A DNA stretch of 64,000 nucleotides from Acidimicrobiaceae bacterium (GTDB lineage: Bacteria > Actinomycetota > Acidimicrobiia > Acidimicrobiales > RAAP-2). The stretch is from the NCBI GenBank assembly GCA_027449885.1, contig DAIDKS010000032.1, forward strand, positions 1 through 64,000, in the 5' to 3' direction. Shown piece by piece: positions 29,659-38,008 of the stretch (the stretch's first letter is position 1; each line of letters begins with the position of its first letter). Below the pieces are notes generated by a model. That model saw only the letters and a list, made by a program, of their open reading frames with translations, had not been told where the DNA came from and did no database searches. Both the position numbers and the translations under genes were made by a program.

Positions 29659-30749
29659 CAGCGTCCCTCCCCCGCCGCGTCGGCGATCAGCGTCTCGAAT
29701 CGATCGAACAGGTACCGCGCATCGTGGGGACCGGGCGCCGCCTCCGGGTGGTACTGGACCGAGAAGCACCGCCGCTCGTCGCTGGCGATCCCTTCGACGA
29801 CGTCGTCGTTGAGGTTCACGTGGGTGACGCGCACCCCGGCGAGACCGGCGACGTCGACGGCGTAGTTGTGGTTCTGCGCCGTCACCTCGACGCGACCGGT
29901 CGCCAGGTCCGAGACGGGATGATTGCTGCCGTGGTGTCCGAAGGGCAGTTTGAAGGTGCTCCCGCCGAGGGCCGTCGCGAGCAGCTGGTGACCCAGGCAG
30001 ATGCCGAAGATCGGGACGCGGCCCACGAGCAGCGCGACCTCGGCCACGAGCTCGGGGAGGGCCGCGGGATCCCCGGGTCCGTTGGAGAGGAAGACGCCGT
30101 CGGGACGTCGTGCCAGGATCTCGAGCGCGCTCGTGGAGGCCGGCACCACCGTGAGCCGGAAGCGCTCGGCCAGCTGGCGGACCATCGCGGCCTTGATCCC
30201 GTAGTCGAGGGCGACCACGTGGTAGCGACCCGCACCCCGCTCGTAGGGCGCCTGGATGGAGACCCGCGATACGAGATCGCAGCCGTCGGTGCCGCGGGCG
30301 GCGGCGGCCGCCGCCACGACCACCTCGGGGTCCGCGTGGCCGAAGGCTCCCGCGAGGGCCCCGTGGACCCGCAGGTGTCGGGTGAGTCGCCGCGTGTCCA
30401 CGCCCGTCATCGCCGGCACGCCCCGGGCGATCAAGAACGCCTCCAGGTCTCCGTCGGCCCGCCAGCTCGAGGCCCGCGCCGTCAGCTCCCGCACGACCAC
30501 GCCGTCGCACCACGGGTGCGGCGACTCGTCATCGGCGCCCGTCACCCCGTAGTTGCCGATGTGGGGATAGGTGAAGGCGATCACCTGACCGGCGTAGCTG
30601 GGGTCGGTGATCACCTCCTGGTAGCCGCTGAGGGCGGTGTTGAAGACGAACTCTCCGGTCGTCACCCCCGTCGCGGGTAGGAATCCGGCCGACTCCCCGC
30701 GAAAGACGGTCCCGTCGGACAGCGCGAGCGTCGCGGGGTGTCGCGTCAC
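29658..30749 (-). CDS. carA: Carbamoyl-phosphate synthase small subunit
   Basis: CarA hydrolyses glutamine and channels ammonia to CarB. The N-terminal domain has [16 protein letters not shown] and [19 protein letters not shown]. The C-terminal class I glutaminase has the nucleophile Cys in [11 protein letters not shown] and the catalytic His/Glu in [10 protein letters not shown]. The GTG at 30749 overlaps the pyrC stop and gives 363 residues, standard for CarA. Confidence 0.97.
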
Positions 30750-32050
30750 TGGAGTTCCCCCTCGTGGACCACGACCTCGCCCCTCACCACCGTGGCGCGC
30801 ACCCGGCCCCGCAGTTGGCGACCATGGTACGGGGTGTTGCGGGCGCGACTCTGCAGGATCTCTCGACTCGCGACCCACGTCGTCGCCGGGTCGAAGACGA
30901 CCAGATTCGCGTCCTCGCCCGGCACGATCGATCCTCCGTGCGCGGACAGTCCCGCGCGAGCATCCCCACCACGCAACTGGGCGATGCGGGCTGGCTGGCG
31001 GCTCAGCGCCGCGAAGAAGCGGACGGGGTCGTCACCGAGCACCTCGTTCACGAGCGCGGCCGCGTGCTCCAGGCCGAGCACGCCACTCGGCGCCTCGTCG
31101 AAGGAGCGGTCTTTCGTCTCGGGCGCGTGGGGTGCGTGGTCCGTCGCCACGGCGTCGACGACGCCACGACGCAGCGCGTCGCGCACGGCGTCCACGTCGC
31201 GGGTCCCGCGCAGCGGTGGATTGACCTTGAAGGTGGCGTCGTAGGTTCCGCACGCCGACTCGTGCAGTGTGAGGTGGTGAGGGGTGACCTCCGCGGTGAT
31301 CGGGAGGCCCTCGGCCCGAGCCGCCTCGACCAGGGCCAGGGCGCGAGCACTCGACAGGTGGAGGAAGTGCAGGGGCGCACCCGTCACTCGGACGAGTTCG
31401 AGGTCGCGTGCGACGATGACGTCCTCGGCGAGCGTCGGACGGCCGATCAGTCCGAGTCGACTCGACACGGGTCCCTCGTTCATGTGACCAGGGCCCGCGA
31501 GCGACGCGTCCTCCGCGTGCTGGGCGAGTCGCACGCCGAGGGGGCGCGCGTACACCAGCGCTCGTCGCATCACCGCGGCATCCTGGACGACCGCCCCGTC
31601 ATCGGTGAAGAGGCGCACCCCGAGAGCGGCCAACTCGGCCATCGGGGCCAGGTGCTCACCGCGGCGCCCCACGGTGATCGCTCCCGCGACCGCCACGTCG
31701 ACGACGGCGTGGCGCCCCCGACTGAGGACGTAGGACGCGGTGTCGACCGAGTCGATCGCCGGTTCGGTGTTCGGCATGGCCACGATCGCGGTGAAGCCCC
31801 CCACGGCCGCCGCCCGCGCCCCGCTCGCGACCGTCTCGGCCGCCTCCCCTCCGGGCTCGCGCAGGTGGGCGTGCAGGTCCACGAAACCGGGACCCACCCA
31901 GCAGCCCTCGGCGTCGATGACGAGGGCACCCGTCGGGACGTCGAGATCCTCGCCCACCGACACGATCGCGCCGTCGCGCACGTGGACGTCGGCGCGCACC
32001 GTGGCGGCCTCGCCGACGACCCAGCCCCCCCGAATCAGGAGTTCCGTCAT
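30746..32050 (-). CDS. pyrC: Dihydroorotase (class I)
   Basis: This zinc amidohydrolase cyclises carbamoyl aspartate. The metal site DLHAHLREPGGE near residue 60, the MPNTEPAIDS loop and the later ATDHAPHAPETK (third His/Asp set) are intact, so it should be active. The 434 residues match class I enzymes such as Bacillus PyrC. The ATG overlaps the pyrB stop (ATGA). Confidence 0.97.
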   Translation of the reverse strand: MTELLIRGGWVVGEAATVRADVHVRDGAIVSVGEDLDVPTGALVIDAEGCWVGPGFVDLHAHLREPGGEAAETVASGARAAAVGGFTAIVAMPNTEPAIDSVDTASYVLSRGRHAVVDVAVAGAITVGRRGEHLAPMAELAALGVRLFTDDGAVVQDAAVMRRALVYARPLGVRLAQHAEDASLAGPGHMNEGPVSSRLGLIGRPTLAEDVIVARDLELVRVTGAPLHFLHLSSARALALVEAARAEGLPITAEVTPHHLTLHESACGTYDATFKVNPPLRGTRDVDAVRDALRRGVVDAVATDHAPHAPETKDRSFDEAPSGVLGLEHAAALVNEVLGDDPVRFFAALSRQPARIAQLRGGDARAGLSAHGGSIVPGEDANLVVFDPATTWVASREILQSRARNTPYHGRQLRGRVRATVVRGEVVVHEGELQ

Positions 32051-33027
32051 CGCTCCTCCTTCGTCCGACCGGCGATCGTCAGGTACAGCACGGCCATGCG
32101 AATCGGGACGCCGTTCGCCACCTGCTGGGCGATGAGTGAGGAGGGCAGGTCGGCCACCGCGGAGTCGAGTTCCACCCCCCGATTGATGGGTCCCGGGTGC
32201 ATCACGACCGCCTCCGGACGCAGGCGCGCCGCCCGCTCCTCCGTGAGTCCGAAGGTCGACGTGAACTCGCGCAGGCTCGGGACGAACGCCCCCGTCCCCC
32301 GCTCCGTCTGGAGCCGCAGAAGGCTCACGACGTCCGACTGCTCGAGCGCCGCGTCGAGGTCCGTGGCGACCTCGACGGGCCAGTCGTCGAGGTCGTCGGG
32401 CAGCAGCGTCGCGGGTCCGGCGACGCTCACCCGCGCGCCGAGTGTCACGTACGCGTCGATGTCGCTCCGGGCGACGCGGGAGTGACGGATATCGCCGACG
32501 ATCACGACGCGAAGCCCCTCGAACAGGCTCGCGCCCGTGCCGAGCGCCTCGACGCCGCGCCGGCCCGCCAGCGCTCGGCGCACCGTGAAGGCGTCGAGGA
32601 GTCCCTGGGTGGGGTGCTGGTGAAGACCGTCGCCGGCGTTGATCACCCGCACGTGAGGGACGTAGCGACTGACCTGCTCCGCGGCGCCGCTCGAGCGGTG
32701 CCGCAGGACGACCGCGTCGATGCCGAGCGCCTCGATCGTGGCGATCGTGTCGCGCAGAGACTCGCCCTTTTTCACGCTGCTCGACGCCACCGCGAGTGAG
32801 AGCACGTCAGCACTGAGGCGCTTGGCGGCCGTCTCGAAGCTGAGACGCGTGCGCGTCGACTCCTCGTAGAAGAGCGACGCGACGACGCGGCCCGAGAGGG
32901 CCGGCACCTTCTTCACGGTGCGCGACGCCACCTCCACGAAGCTCTCGGCGGTGTCGAGGACCTCGACGATCGCGTCGCGAGAGAGGGTCCCGAGGTCGAT
33001 GAGGTTCCCACCCCGGATGGTGTCCAT
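32047..33027 (-). CDS. pyrB: Aspartate carbamoyltransferase catalytic chain
   Basis: PyrB condenses carbamoyl phosphate and aspartate. FYEESTRTRLSFE (the carbamoyl-phosphate loop), the VASSSVKKGESL segment, and HPTQGLLDAFTV are all present in 326 residues. No regulatory chain gene (pyrI) is nearby, as is usual for Actinobacteria. The ATG at 33027 shares a base with the pyrR stop. The longer track ORF overlaps pyrR in a shadow frame. Confidence 0.97.
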   Translation of the reverse strand: MDTIRGGNLIDLGTLSRDAIVEVLDTAESFVEVASRTVKKVPALSGRVVASLFYEESTRTRLSFETAAKRLSADVLSLAVASSSVKKGESLRDTIATIEALGIDAVVLRHRSSGAAEQVSRYVPHVRVINAGDGLHQHPTQGLLDAFTVRRALAGRRGVEALGTGASLFEGLRVVIVGDIRHSRVARSDIDAYVTLGARVSVAGPATLLPDDLDDWPVEVATDLDAALEQSDVVSLLRLQTERGTGAFVPSLREFTSTFGLTEERAARLRPEAVVMHPGPINRGVELDSAVADLPSSLIAQQVANGVPIRMAVLYLTIAGRTKEER

Positions 33028-33590
33028 CACTGCCCCCTCTCGTCGCCGATCCACACTCCGGCGAGCGACGCGAGAATGGCCTCGCCGTGGCGAGTGGGGA
33101 CGTTCTTGCCCACGAAGTCGGCCCGAATGGGCAACTCGCGGTGTCCCCGGTCGACGAGGACCGCGAGCTGGATGGCCCGTGGTCGACCCCACTCCGCGAG
33201 AGCGTTGAGGGCGGCGCGGATCGTGCGGCCCGTGTAGAGCACGTCGTCGACCAGCACGACCGTTCGATCGGTCAAGTCGACGGGGATGTCCGTCCCGCTC
33301 ACGGCCCGCACCGGGCGCTCGGCGAGGTCGTCGCGGAAGAAGGCGACGTCCAAGGTGCCGTCGTGTACCCGCAGGCTGCCGAACTGGCGCACCAGGTCGG
33401 ACAACTCTCGTGCGAGGGCGGTGCCGCCGCGCTGGATCCCGAGGATCACGATCTCGGGGCCGTCGGCGTTTCGCTCGATGATCTCGTGGGCCATCCGGCG
33501 CAGGGCACGGCTCACGTCGTCCGGCGTCAGCAGTTGCGCGCGGACCACCACATCCTGTGGCGAGGGCTCGGGGCCGCTCGAAGTCGTCAC
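33027..33590 (-). CDS. pyrR: Bifunctional PyrR: pyr operon regulator / uracil phosphoribosyltransferase
   Basis: PyrR binds pyr mRNA in a UMP-dependent way and has uracil phosphoribosyltransferase activity. The PRPP-binding loop is VVLVDDVLYTGRTIRAAL near residue 105. LGIQRGGTALARELSDL and the C-terminal VGKNVPT also fit. The GTG at 33590 follows GGGAGG at about 4 nt and is preferred to the GTG at 33602, which lies before that site. A candidate PyrR-binding hairpin sits just upstream, so the gene likely regulates its own operon. Confidence 0.95.
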   Translation of the reverse strand: MTTSSGPEPSPQDVVVRAQLLTPDDVSRALRRMAHEIIERNADGPEIVILGIQRGGTALARELSDLVRQFGSLRVHDGTLDVAFFRDDLAERPVRAVSGTDIPVDLTDRTVVLVDDVLYTGRTIRAALNALAEWGRPRAIQLAVLVDRGHRELPIRADFVGKNVPTRHGEAILASLAGVWIGDERGQ

Positions 33591-33605
33591 TCGTCCTCCC
33601 ACCGT

Positions 33606-33625
33606 ACGGACCTCACGGGACCCGT
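33606..33625 (-). promoter_or_regulatory. Candidate PyrR-binding RNA hairpin in the pyr leader
   Basis: The leader folds as ACGGG-(UCCCGUGAGG)-UCCGU: a 5-bp stem (one G-U pair) with a 10-nt loop. The loop differs at two positions from the UCCAGAGAGG core of the Bacillus PyrR binding loop. It ends just 6 nt before the pyrR Shine-Dalgarno. An overlapping alternative stem CCGT-CAA-ACGG (33622-33632 region) would compete with it. Translational repression by PyrR is the likely mechanism. Confidence 0.6.
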
Positions 33626-33641
33626 TTGACGGTGCGGGGAC

Positions 33642-33647
33642 ATGGTA
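33642..33647 (-). promoter_or_regulatory. -10 element of the pyr operon
   Basis: TACCAT on the minus strand predicts a start near 33635 and a leader of roughly 45 nt that just contains the PyrR-binding hairpin. No good -35 is seen. Confidence 0.4.
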
Positions 33648-33670
33648 TCAGCGGCCCTGCGCCGGAGCCC

Positions 33671-34576
33671 TCATCCCTCCGAGGTGATGCCCCGGGTGAT
33701 CCAGTTCGCACTGCGGCGACTCATCACTCGATCGACCAGGTTGGAGAACGAGCCCTCCCGCTCGACCGTCCGACGGATCACGACCGACAGGGTGGGCAGG
33801 GCCCAGAAGTCGCCGCAGACCCAGAGGATGGCGGCGCCGATCTGCTGGTCGGGGAAGGGGGCGAGGCTCACGCCGGGGACGTGGGCGTAGACCGAGTACC
33901 AACTCGTGGTGGTGAGGATGCTCATCGACATCGCGAGGATGGTCATCACCAGGTTCACGAAGATGATGGCCCCGATCTGCCAGATGCCGCCGCGAGCGGG
34001 ACGCGCCGGGCTCGAGGGAATGATCTGAAGCCAGAAGAGCGTCCCGAAGACGAGGAAGCTGCCGTGCATCAGCCAGACGTGCACGAGGTTGTTGTTCTCG
34101 GCGAGGTCGAACATCACCGGGATGTGCCACAGCACCATGATCCCCGAGAACCCGATCACGGCGACCCACGGGTCCCGGATCACCCGGCCGATGACGCGCC
34201 AGACGGCCGCCCGGCGGGAGAGGAAGAGGAACCGACCCACCTTGCGACGGGCCCCGACCGGCAGCCCGAAGAGCAGGGGCGTCCAGGGAGCCCCTCCCAC
34301 GATGAGCATGGGCACGAAGAACGCGGCGACGACGTGATCGATCATGTGGACGTAGAAGTAGCTCGACGACCAGTAGTCGAGCGGCGACACGATCGCGACC
34401 ACCGTGAGCGCCAGACCCCCGTAGAAGAACAGGGAGCGAACACGACGGCGGTGACGACGCGAGGGATCGGCCGTGCGGTGCAGCAGCCGCCGCAATCCGA
34501 CCTCGTGCCAGATCGCCGTCACCGCGAGGACGGCGACGATCGGGTCGAAGCTCCAGTGACGCAAGAGTACGCTCAC
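33671..34576 (-). CDS. CtaG-family cytochrome c oxidase assembly protein (copy 1)
   Basis: The 301-residue protein has about seven membrane helices and matches the caa3-type CtaG family (DUF in Bacillus/actinobacterial oxidase operons), implicated in copper delivery to the oxidase. Conserved features are DYWSSSYFYVHMIDHVVAAFFVPMLI, GGAPWTPLLFG, VLWHIPVMFDLAENNNLVHVWLMHGSFL and SWYSVYAHVPG. His residues in the membrane (HMIDH, WH, HxxxH) could bind copper. The GTG start overlaps the upstream small membrane gene (GTGA). A diverged paralogue lies at 36450. Confidence 0.85.
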   Translation of the reverse strand: MSVLLRHWSFDPIVAVLAVTAIWHEVGLRRLLHRTADPSRRHRRRVRSLFFYGGLALTVVAIVSPLDYWSSSYFYVHMIDHVVAAFFVPMLIVGGAPWTPLLFGLPVGARRKVGRFLFLSRRAAVWRVIGRVIRDPWVAVIGFSGIMVLWHIPVMFDLAENNNLVHVWLMHGSFLVFGTLFWLQIIPSSPARPARGGIWQIGAIIFVNLVMTILAMSMSILTTTSWYSVYAHVPGVSLAPFPDQQIGAAILWVCGDFWALPTLSVVIRRTVEREGSFSNLVDRVMSRRSANWITRGITSEG

Positions 34577-34914
34577 GCCGGCGTTCCGGTCCCGTCGGTG
34601 TCGTCCGCGTCCTCACGGCCCCGCTGGACGTCCTGCCAGGCCTTGAGCATCGACGCGTACTCCGGGGCGAGACCGGGCTCCGGTCGCCGCGACGGCCGCG
34701 GCGCCCGGTCACCGTGCAGGAACTTCCACCACATGTAGACGGCGAAGACGGCGAGCAGGGGCCACTCGAAGACGTAGGCCCAACTGAGGGCGTTGCCCCT
34801 CTCCGCGCGACCGAGTTCGAACCAGAAGGCCGCCCCGCACAGCGCGAGCCCCGCGACCAGCGCCACGTGCGTGCGCCACGCGCCGGACGGCGGGACCGGC
34901 TCCGTCTCCCCCAT
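34573..34914 (-). CDS. Small two-helix membrane protein (paralogue of 41747-42061)
   Basis: A 113-residue protein with two predicted membrane segments (about 15-33 and 45-63) and a polar C-terminal tail. The signature NALSWAYVFEWPLLAVFAVYMWWKFL is repeated with few changes in the gene at 41747 on the other side of the oxidase genes. I recall similar small actinobacterial proteins of unknown function. Its coupling to ctaG suggests a part in oxidase biogenesis. The ATG at 34914 has TACCAT exactly 6 nt upstream and no Shine-Dalgarno; the longer track ORF is extended artificially. Confidence 0.8.
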   Translation of the reverse strand: MGETEPVPPSGAWRTHVALVAGLALCGAAFWFELGRAERGNALSWAYVFEWPLLAVFAVYMWWKFLHGDRAPRPSRRPEPGLAPEYASMLKAWQDVQRGREDADDTDGTGTPA

Positions 34915-34920
34915 GCGGTC

Positions 34921-34926
34921 ATGGTA
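34921..34926 (-). promoter_or_regulatory. Leaderless-type -10 element (small membrane protein-ctaG)
   Basis: TACCAT, 6 nt (GACCGC), then the ATG at 34914. Confidence 0.55.
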
Positions 34927-34959
34927 GCGGGCCCCCGGTCGACCGCGACCACCCGTCGG

Positions 34960-34965
34960 TAGAGT
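34960..34965 (+). promoter_or_regulatory. -10 element of the SCO1 gene
   Basis: TAGAGT ends 8 nt before the GTG at 34974 and is divergent from the TACCAT element at 34921. It predicts a leaderless or near-leaderless message. Confidence 0.45.
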
Positions 34966-34973
34966 GGCGAGTC

Positions 34974-35771
34974 GTGGCCGACGCAGCACCTCCCCCCCGA
35001 CCGCTGTCCGCCGACGAGCGCGAGGCCGCCTTCCGAGCCGGACGCGCCCCGGTCCCCCCTCGGTTCATCGTCATCGCCGTCGCCGTGCTCGTCGTCCTGG
35101 GCCTCGGTGGCGTCGTCATGGAACACGTCTTCGGCAATCCGCACGGCGTCGCGTCCACCGGCGGCACGACCCCACAGCCCACGACCACCCTGCCGGTCAC
35201 CGGAGCCCGATCCGTCATCGCCCTGACCCGGGTCGGCGCCACCCCCGCACCACCTCTCTCGCTCGACGACGCCGCCGGCCGACCCTGGAGCCTCGCTCGG
35301 GCTCGTGGTCAGGTCCTGATCCTCGGGTTTGTCGACGCCACCTGCAACGACATCTGCCCCGTGCTCGGCCAGGAGCTCCGTCAGGCGCTCGTCGACCTCG
35401 GCCCCCAGCGGGCCCGCGTCGACGTGACGCTCGTGAACACCGACCCCGTCCATACGCGCATCACGGGCGTACCCGCGGCCCTGCGCCTCACCGGACTCGA
35501 CGCCTTCCCGAACGTCACCTTCCTCTCGGGAACGCTGTCACAGCTCTCGCGCGTCTGGAACGCCTACGGCGTGCAGGTCCGCCTCGATCCCACGACCGGT
35601 CGTAGCGTCCACAACGACGTCCTCTACGTCCTCGACGCGCACGGGGACGTGCGATACCGGGCCCTACCGAGCGCCAACGAGACCACGAGCGGCGTCTACC
35701 GACTCGACAGCGCGACCGAGGCGCTCGCGGCCCGGGCGATCGCGGGAGCGGCCGGTAGTCTGGCCGGATGA
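34974..35771 (+). CDS. SCO1/SenC-family copper chaperone
   Basis: The 265-residue protein has a cytoplasmic N-terminus, one membrane anchor (about 31-50), a Pro/Thr linker and an extracytoplasmic thioredoxin-like SCO domain. The copper ligands are CNDIC (Cys124, Cys128) in DATCNDICPVLGQEL and a downstream His in SVHNDVLYVLD. SCO proteins assemble the CuA centre of oxidase subunit II, and ctaC is nearby. The GTG start follows TAGAGT at 8 nt. The stop overlaps the next gene (ATGA). Confidence 0.9.
   Translation: MADAAPPPRPLSADEREAAFRAGRAPVPPRFIVIAVAVLVVLGLGGVVMEHVFGNPHGVASTGGTTPQPTTTLPVTGARSVIALTRVGATPAPPLSLDDAAGRPWSLARARGQVLILGFVDATCNDICPVLGQELRQALVDLGPQRARVDVTLVNTDPVHTRITGVPAALRLTGLDAFPNVTFLSGTLSQLSRVWNAYGVQVRLDPTTGRSVHNDVLYVLDAHGDVRYRALPSANETTSGVYRLDSATEALAARAIAGAAGSLAG
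35756..35761 (+). promoter_or_regulatory. Leaderless-type -10 element inside the SCO1 3' end
   Basis: TAGTCT, 6 nt (GGCCGG), then the ATG at 35768. The gene may be transcribed independently as well as with SCO1. Confidence 0.45.
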
Positions 35772-36448
35772 CGAGCCCCACCCCCGACGAGCGCGCCTCG
35801 GCGTACAACCCGGCCTCCATGCCGGCGTCGAGCCTCGCCACGACTAAGGCCGTCTGGTATCGACGCCCGTGGTTCCTCCTCGCCCTCCTCGTCGTGGTGG
35901 GCGTGCTCGTCTCGGTCCTCGCCGACGTGACGAGTCCGATCACCGCGGCACAGGACGCCGCCGACCAGAATGCCCTGATCAAACAGGTCAATCAAGGAAT
36001 CGCTCCCTGCTCGTACGCCCTGACCGAGTCCTTCTCCTTCTTCAACGAGTGGCGCGCCGGTCGATTGACCTCCGGCAACCTCGCCCAGATCCCCAAGCTC
36101 CTCACCGACGACCAGACCAACTGCTCCCTGGCGAGCGGCCCGATCTACGACATGAGCAACAGCGTCGTGCCCCTCAACACGCCCGCCGGCAAGCAGATCG
36201 GCCTCATGTACCAGACGGTCCTCACGTGGGTCACGGGAGACGCCCTGCACGCGATCGAGGACATCCAGTACTCCTTCGCGCATCCCGGCGACACCACCCG
36301 CTTCGGTGACCTCGCGCGCCAGGCGCGACTCCTCTCCTCGGACCGTGCCGTCGCTCTGCAGTACCTAGCGAACGCCGGCAACATCCTCGGTCAGAGCCTC
36401 ACCGCCCTGAAGTTGCCGGTGATGGCTCCCCTGCGTGGACTGACCTGA
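35768..36448 (+). CDS. Membrane-anchored extracytoplasmic protein of unknown function
   Basis: I do not recognise the family. The 226-residue protein has a short cytoplasmic N-terminus, one membrane helix (WFLLALLVVVGVLVSVLADV, about 35-54) and a mostly helical extracytoplasmic domain with two Cys residues (about 81 and 118) that could form a disulfide. Its position directly after a SCO1 gene suggests a role in oxidase biogenesis or the cell envelope. The ATG overlaps the SCO1 stop. Its stop lies 1 nt from that of the convergent ctaG-like gene. Confidence 0.75.
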   Translation: MTSPTPDERASAYNPASMPASSLATTKAVWYRRPWFLLALLVVVGVLVSVLADVTSPITAAQDAADQNALIKQVNQGIAPCSYALTESFSFFNEWRAGRLTSGNLAQIPKLLTDDQTNCSLASGPIYDMSNSVVPLNTPAGKQIGLMYQTVLTWVTGDALHAIEDIQYSFAHPGDTTRFGDLARQARLLSSDRAVALQYLANAGNILGQSLTALKLPVMAPLRGLT

Positions 36449-36449
36449 G

Positions 36450-37208
36450 TCAGTCACGCGTCCCGAAGAATCCGCGGGCCCGCTCGTCACGAACCAGGCG
36501 GTAGAGCTCGTCGCTCGGATCCTCTTCCGACTGCAGCCAGTGCATCAGGTTCCAGAAGACGATCGGGACGAACGCGGCCGCTGAGAGGAGCCAGATCGAC
36601 CCGGCACTGAGCTGTTGGTCCGCGGGGAGGGACAGTCCGCCGGGACGGTGGGTGAAGACCGTGTACCACGACGTCGCCGACATCCCGTTCAGGTAGGCGA
36701 CGATCCACACCGCCCACATGACGACCGCCGAGACGCCGATCCGCATCGGTCGCGCCGTACGGGCCCGTAGGGGTGGCGAGTCGATCAGGTCGATGAAGAC
36801 GGCGAGGGCCCCCCCGGTCAGGGTCAGCGCCTCGAGGACGACGACAATCGGATGCCGCACGAGGGCGTCCACCACCGGTGCGACCCGCCACAGGATCGCG
36901 AGGGCGACGAGGAGGGCGCTGCGGGCGATCAGTCGGCGCTGGCCGGACGTCCGGTTGTGGCGCTCGATCCTCTCGTCGCCTCGTCGCGTGCCGTCGAGCG
37001 CCACGGAGGACCACCGCAGCGCCCCCCACGGCGCCCCCACGGCGAGGAGCACCGGGGCGACGAAGGTGAAGACCGCGTACTGCAGGGCCTGCGCGAACTC
37101 GTAGTGGCGAGCCCCCGATGACAGAGGCGGCACCAGCCACCCCACCCACAGCACGACCCCGAGGATCGCGCTGGCTCGGCGAAGTGAACGGTGCCGCTCC
37201 TCCATCAC
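36450..37208 (-). CDS. CtaG-like membrane protein (copy 2, divergent)
   Basis: The 252-residue polytopic protein shares a core with the CtaG copy at 33671, notably GAPWGALRWSSVAL and SWYTVFTHRPGGLSLPADQQLSAGSIW against the SWYSVYAHVPG...PFPDQQIGAAILW of copy 1. It is shorter and lacks the HMIDH segment, so the copper-binding capacity may differ. It is probably the last cistron of the oxidase cluster or has its own start: TACGGT lies 7 nt before the GTG at 37208, and no Shine-Dalgarno is seen. Confidence 0.75.
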   Translation of the reverse strand: MMEERHRSLRRASAILGVVLWVGWLVPPLSSGARHYEFAQALQYAVFTFVAPVLLAVGAPWGALRWSSVALDGTRRGDERIERHNRTSGQRRLIARSALLVALAILWRVAPVVDALVRHPIVVVLEALTLTGGALAVFIDLIDSPPLRARTARPMRIGVSAVVMWAVWIVAYLNGMSATSWYTVFTHRPGGLSLPADQQLSAGSIWLLSAAAFVPIVFWNLMHWLQSEEDPSDELYRLVRDERARGFFGTRD

Positions 37209-37228
37209 GCTACGGACCGTAGTCGGTC

Positions 37229-37339
37229 CTACTCCGACGGATGCCGCTGGAAGAAGCCCCAGATGAGGACCGCGATCAGCACGCCCAAGAGGACGAACGT
37301 CGTCTCGGCCTCGGCCCAGATGTAGTTATCGATGCCCAT
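37229..37339 (-). CDS. 36-residue single-helix membrane protein, probable small oxidase subunit
   Basis: This gene is too short for the ORF track. It encodes MGIDNYIWAEAETTFVLLGV, then LIAVLIWGFFQRHPSE: a short N-terminus, one membrane helix (about 14-29) and a basic-acidic tail. A perfect AGGAGGGG lies 4-5 nt before the ATG and overlaps the ctaE stop codon, so it is almost certainly translated. Small one-helix subunits (like CcoQ or CydX) are common in oxidases. I do not recognise this one. Confidence 0.8.
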   Translation of the reverse strand: MGIDNYIWAEAETTFVLLGVLIAVLIWGFFQRHPSE

Positions 37340-37348
37340 CGTCCCCTC

Positions 37349-37996
37349 CTAGATCAGGTAGAACAACGCGAAGAAGAAGGCCGCCCCGACGCCCACGAAC
37401 CCCATGAAGTAGGTCATCGACGCCACGTTGGCCCGGAACGACTGCGCGGAGGGGTGCGTCGAGAGCGTCGGACGATCTCCGCCGATCTCGGTGCGCAGCC
37501 GCATTCCACGCGCCAGAGCGGTCTCCACCCAGTACGCCGACACGACGAGCGTCGCGATGTTGAACACGCCCCACCCGATGAAGCTCGACGCGTAGCCACT
37601 GGCTCCTGGGTAGAACGGCAACTTCGTCAGTTCCCAGATCTGCAGCATGAGGGCGCCCACCAGCAGCACGAGTGCCGTCCAGCCGGCCACCTGCCAGTCA
37701 GCCACGCCCCCGCGTCGGAAGCGCCACTGCCCGTAGACCGCGAGGACCCCGGCGAGAGCCGTGGCGAGCACGATCCCCCAACCGAACGACATCGGCGCCG
37801 TCATGTGGTGCGGGCGCCAGAGGTTCCCGCTGTTGGACGAGCGCAGGTAGAAGTACGTGTACGCCAACGACGCCAGCAGAAAGGTGTACATCCCGATGAA
37901 GAGGCGTCCACCCGACCACACCGAACCGATGTGGGCTCGCAGCTCGAATTCCTCCTCCTCGGGGGTGGAGGTGTAGCCCTGTTCGACTTTCGCCAT
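37349..37996 (-). CDS. ctaE: Cytochrome c oxidase subunit III
   Basis: The 215-residue protein has about five membrane helices. The first conserved segment is WSGGRLFIGMYTFLLASLAYTYFYLRSS, followed by LQIWELTKLPF and the C-terminal MTYFMGFVGVGAAFFFALFYLI. The short five-helix form is usual in Actinobacteria. Subunit III stabilises proton uptake by subunit I. The gene is 12 nt downstream of ctaD, and the small gene at 37229 follows immediately. Confidence 0.85.
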   Translation of the reverse strand: MAKVEQGYTSTPEEEEFELRAHIGSVWSGGRLFIGMYTFLLASLAYTYFYLRSSNSGNLWRPHHMTAPMSFGWGIVLATALAGVLAVYGQWRFRRGGVADWQVAGWTALVLLVGALMLQIWELTKLPFYPGASGYASSFIGWGVFNIATLVVSAYWVETALARGMRLRTEIGGDRPTLSTHPSAQSFRANVASMTYFMGFVGVGAAFFFALFYLI

Positions 37997-38008
37997 GTCC
38001 CTCTCCTC

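Noticed and set aside
33648-34738. Plus- and minus-strand long ORFs over ctaG (33557-34738, 33648-35453)
   Set aside because: They cross several real genes and lack membrane or domain signals; frames are open only because of GC bias.
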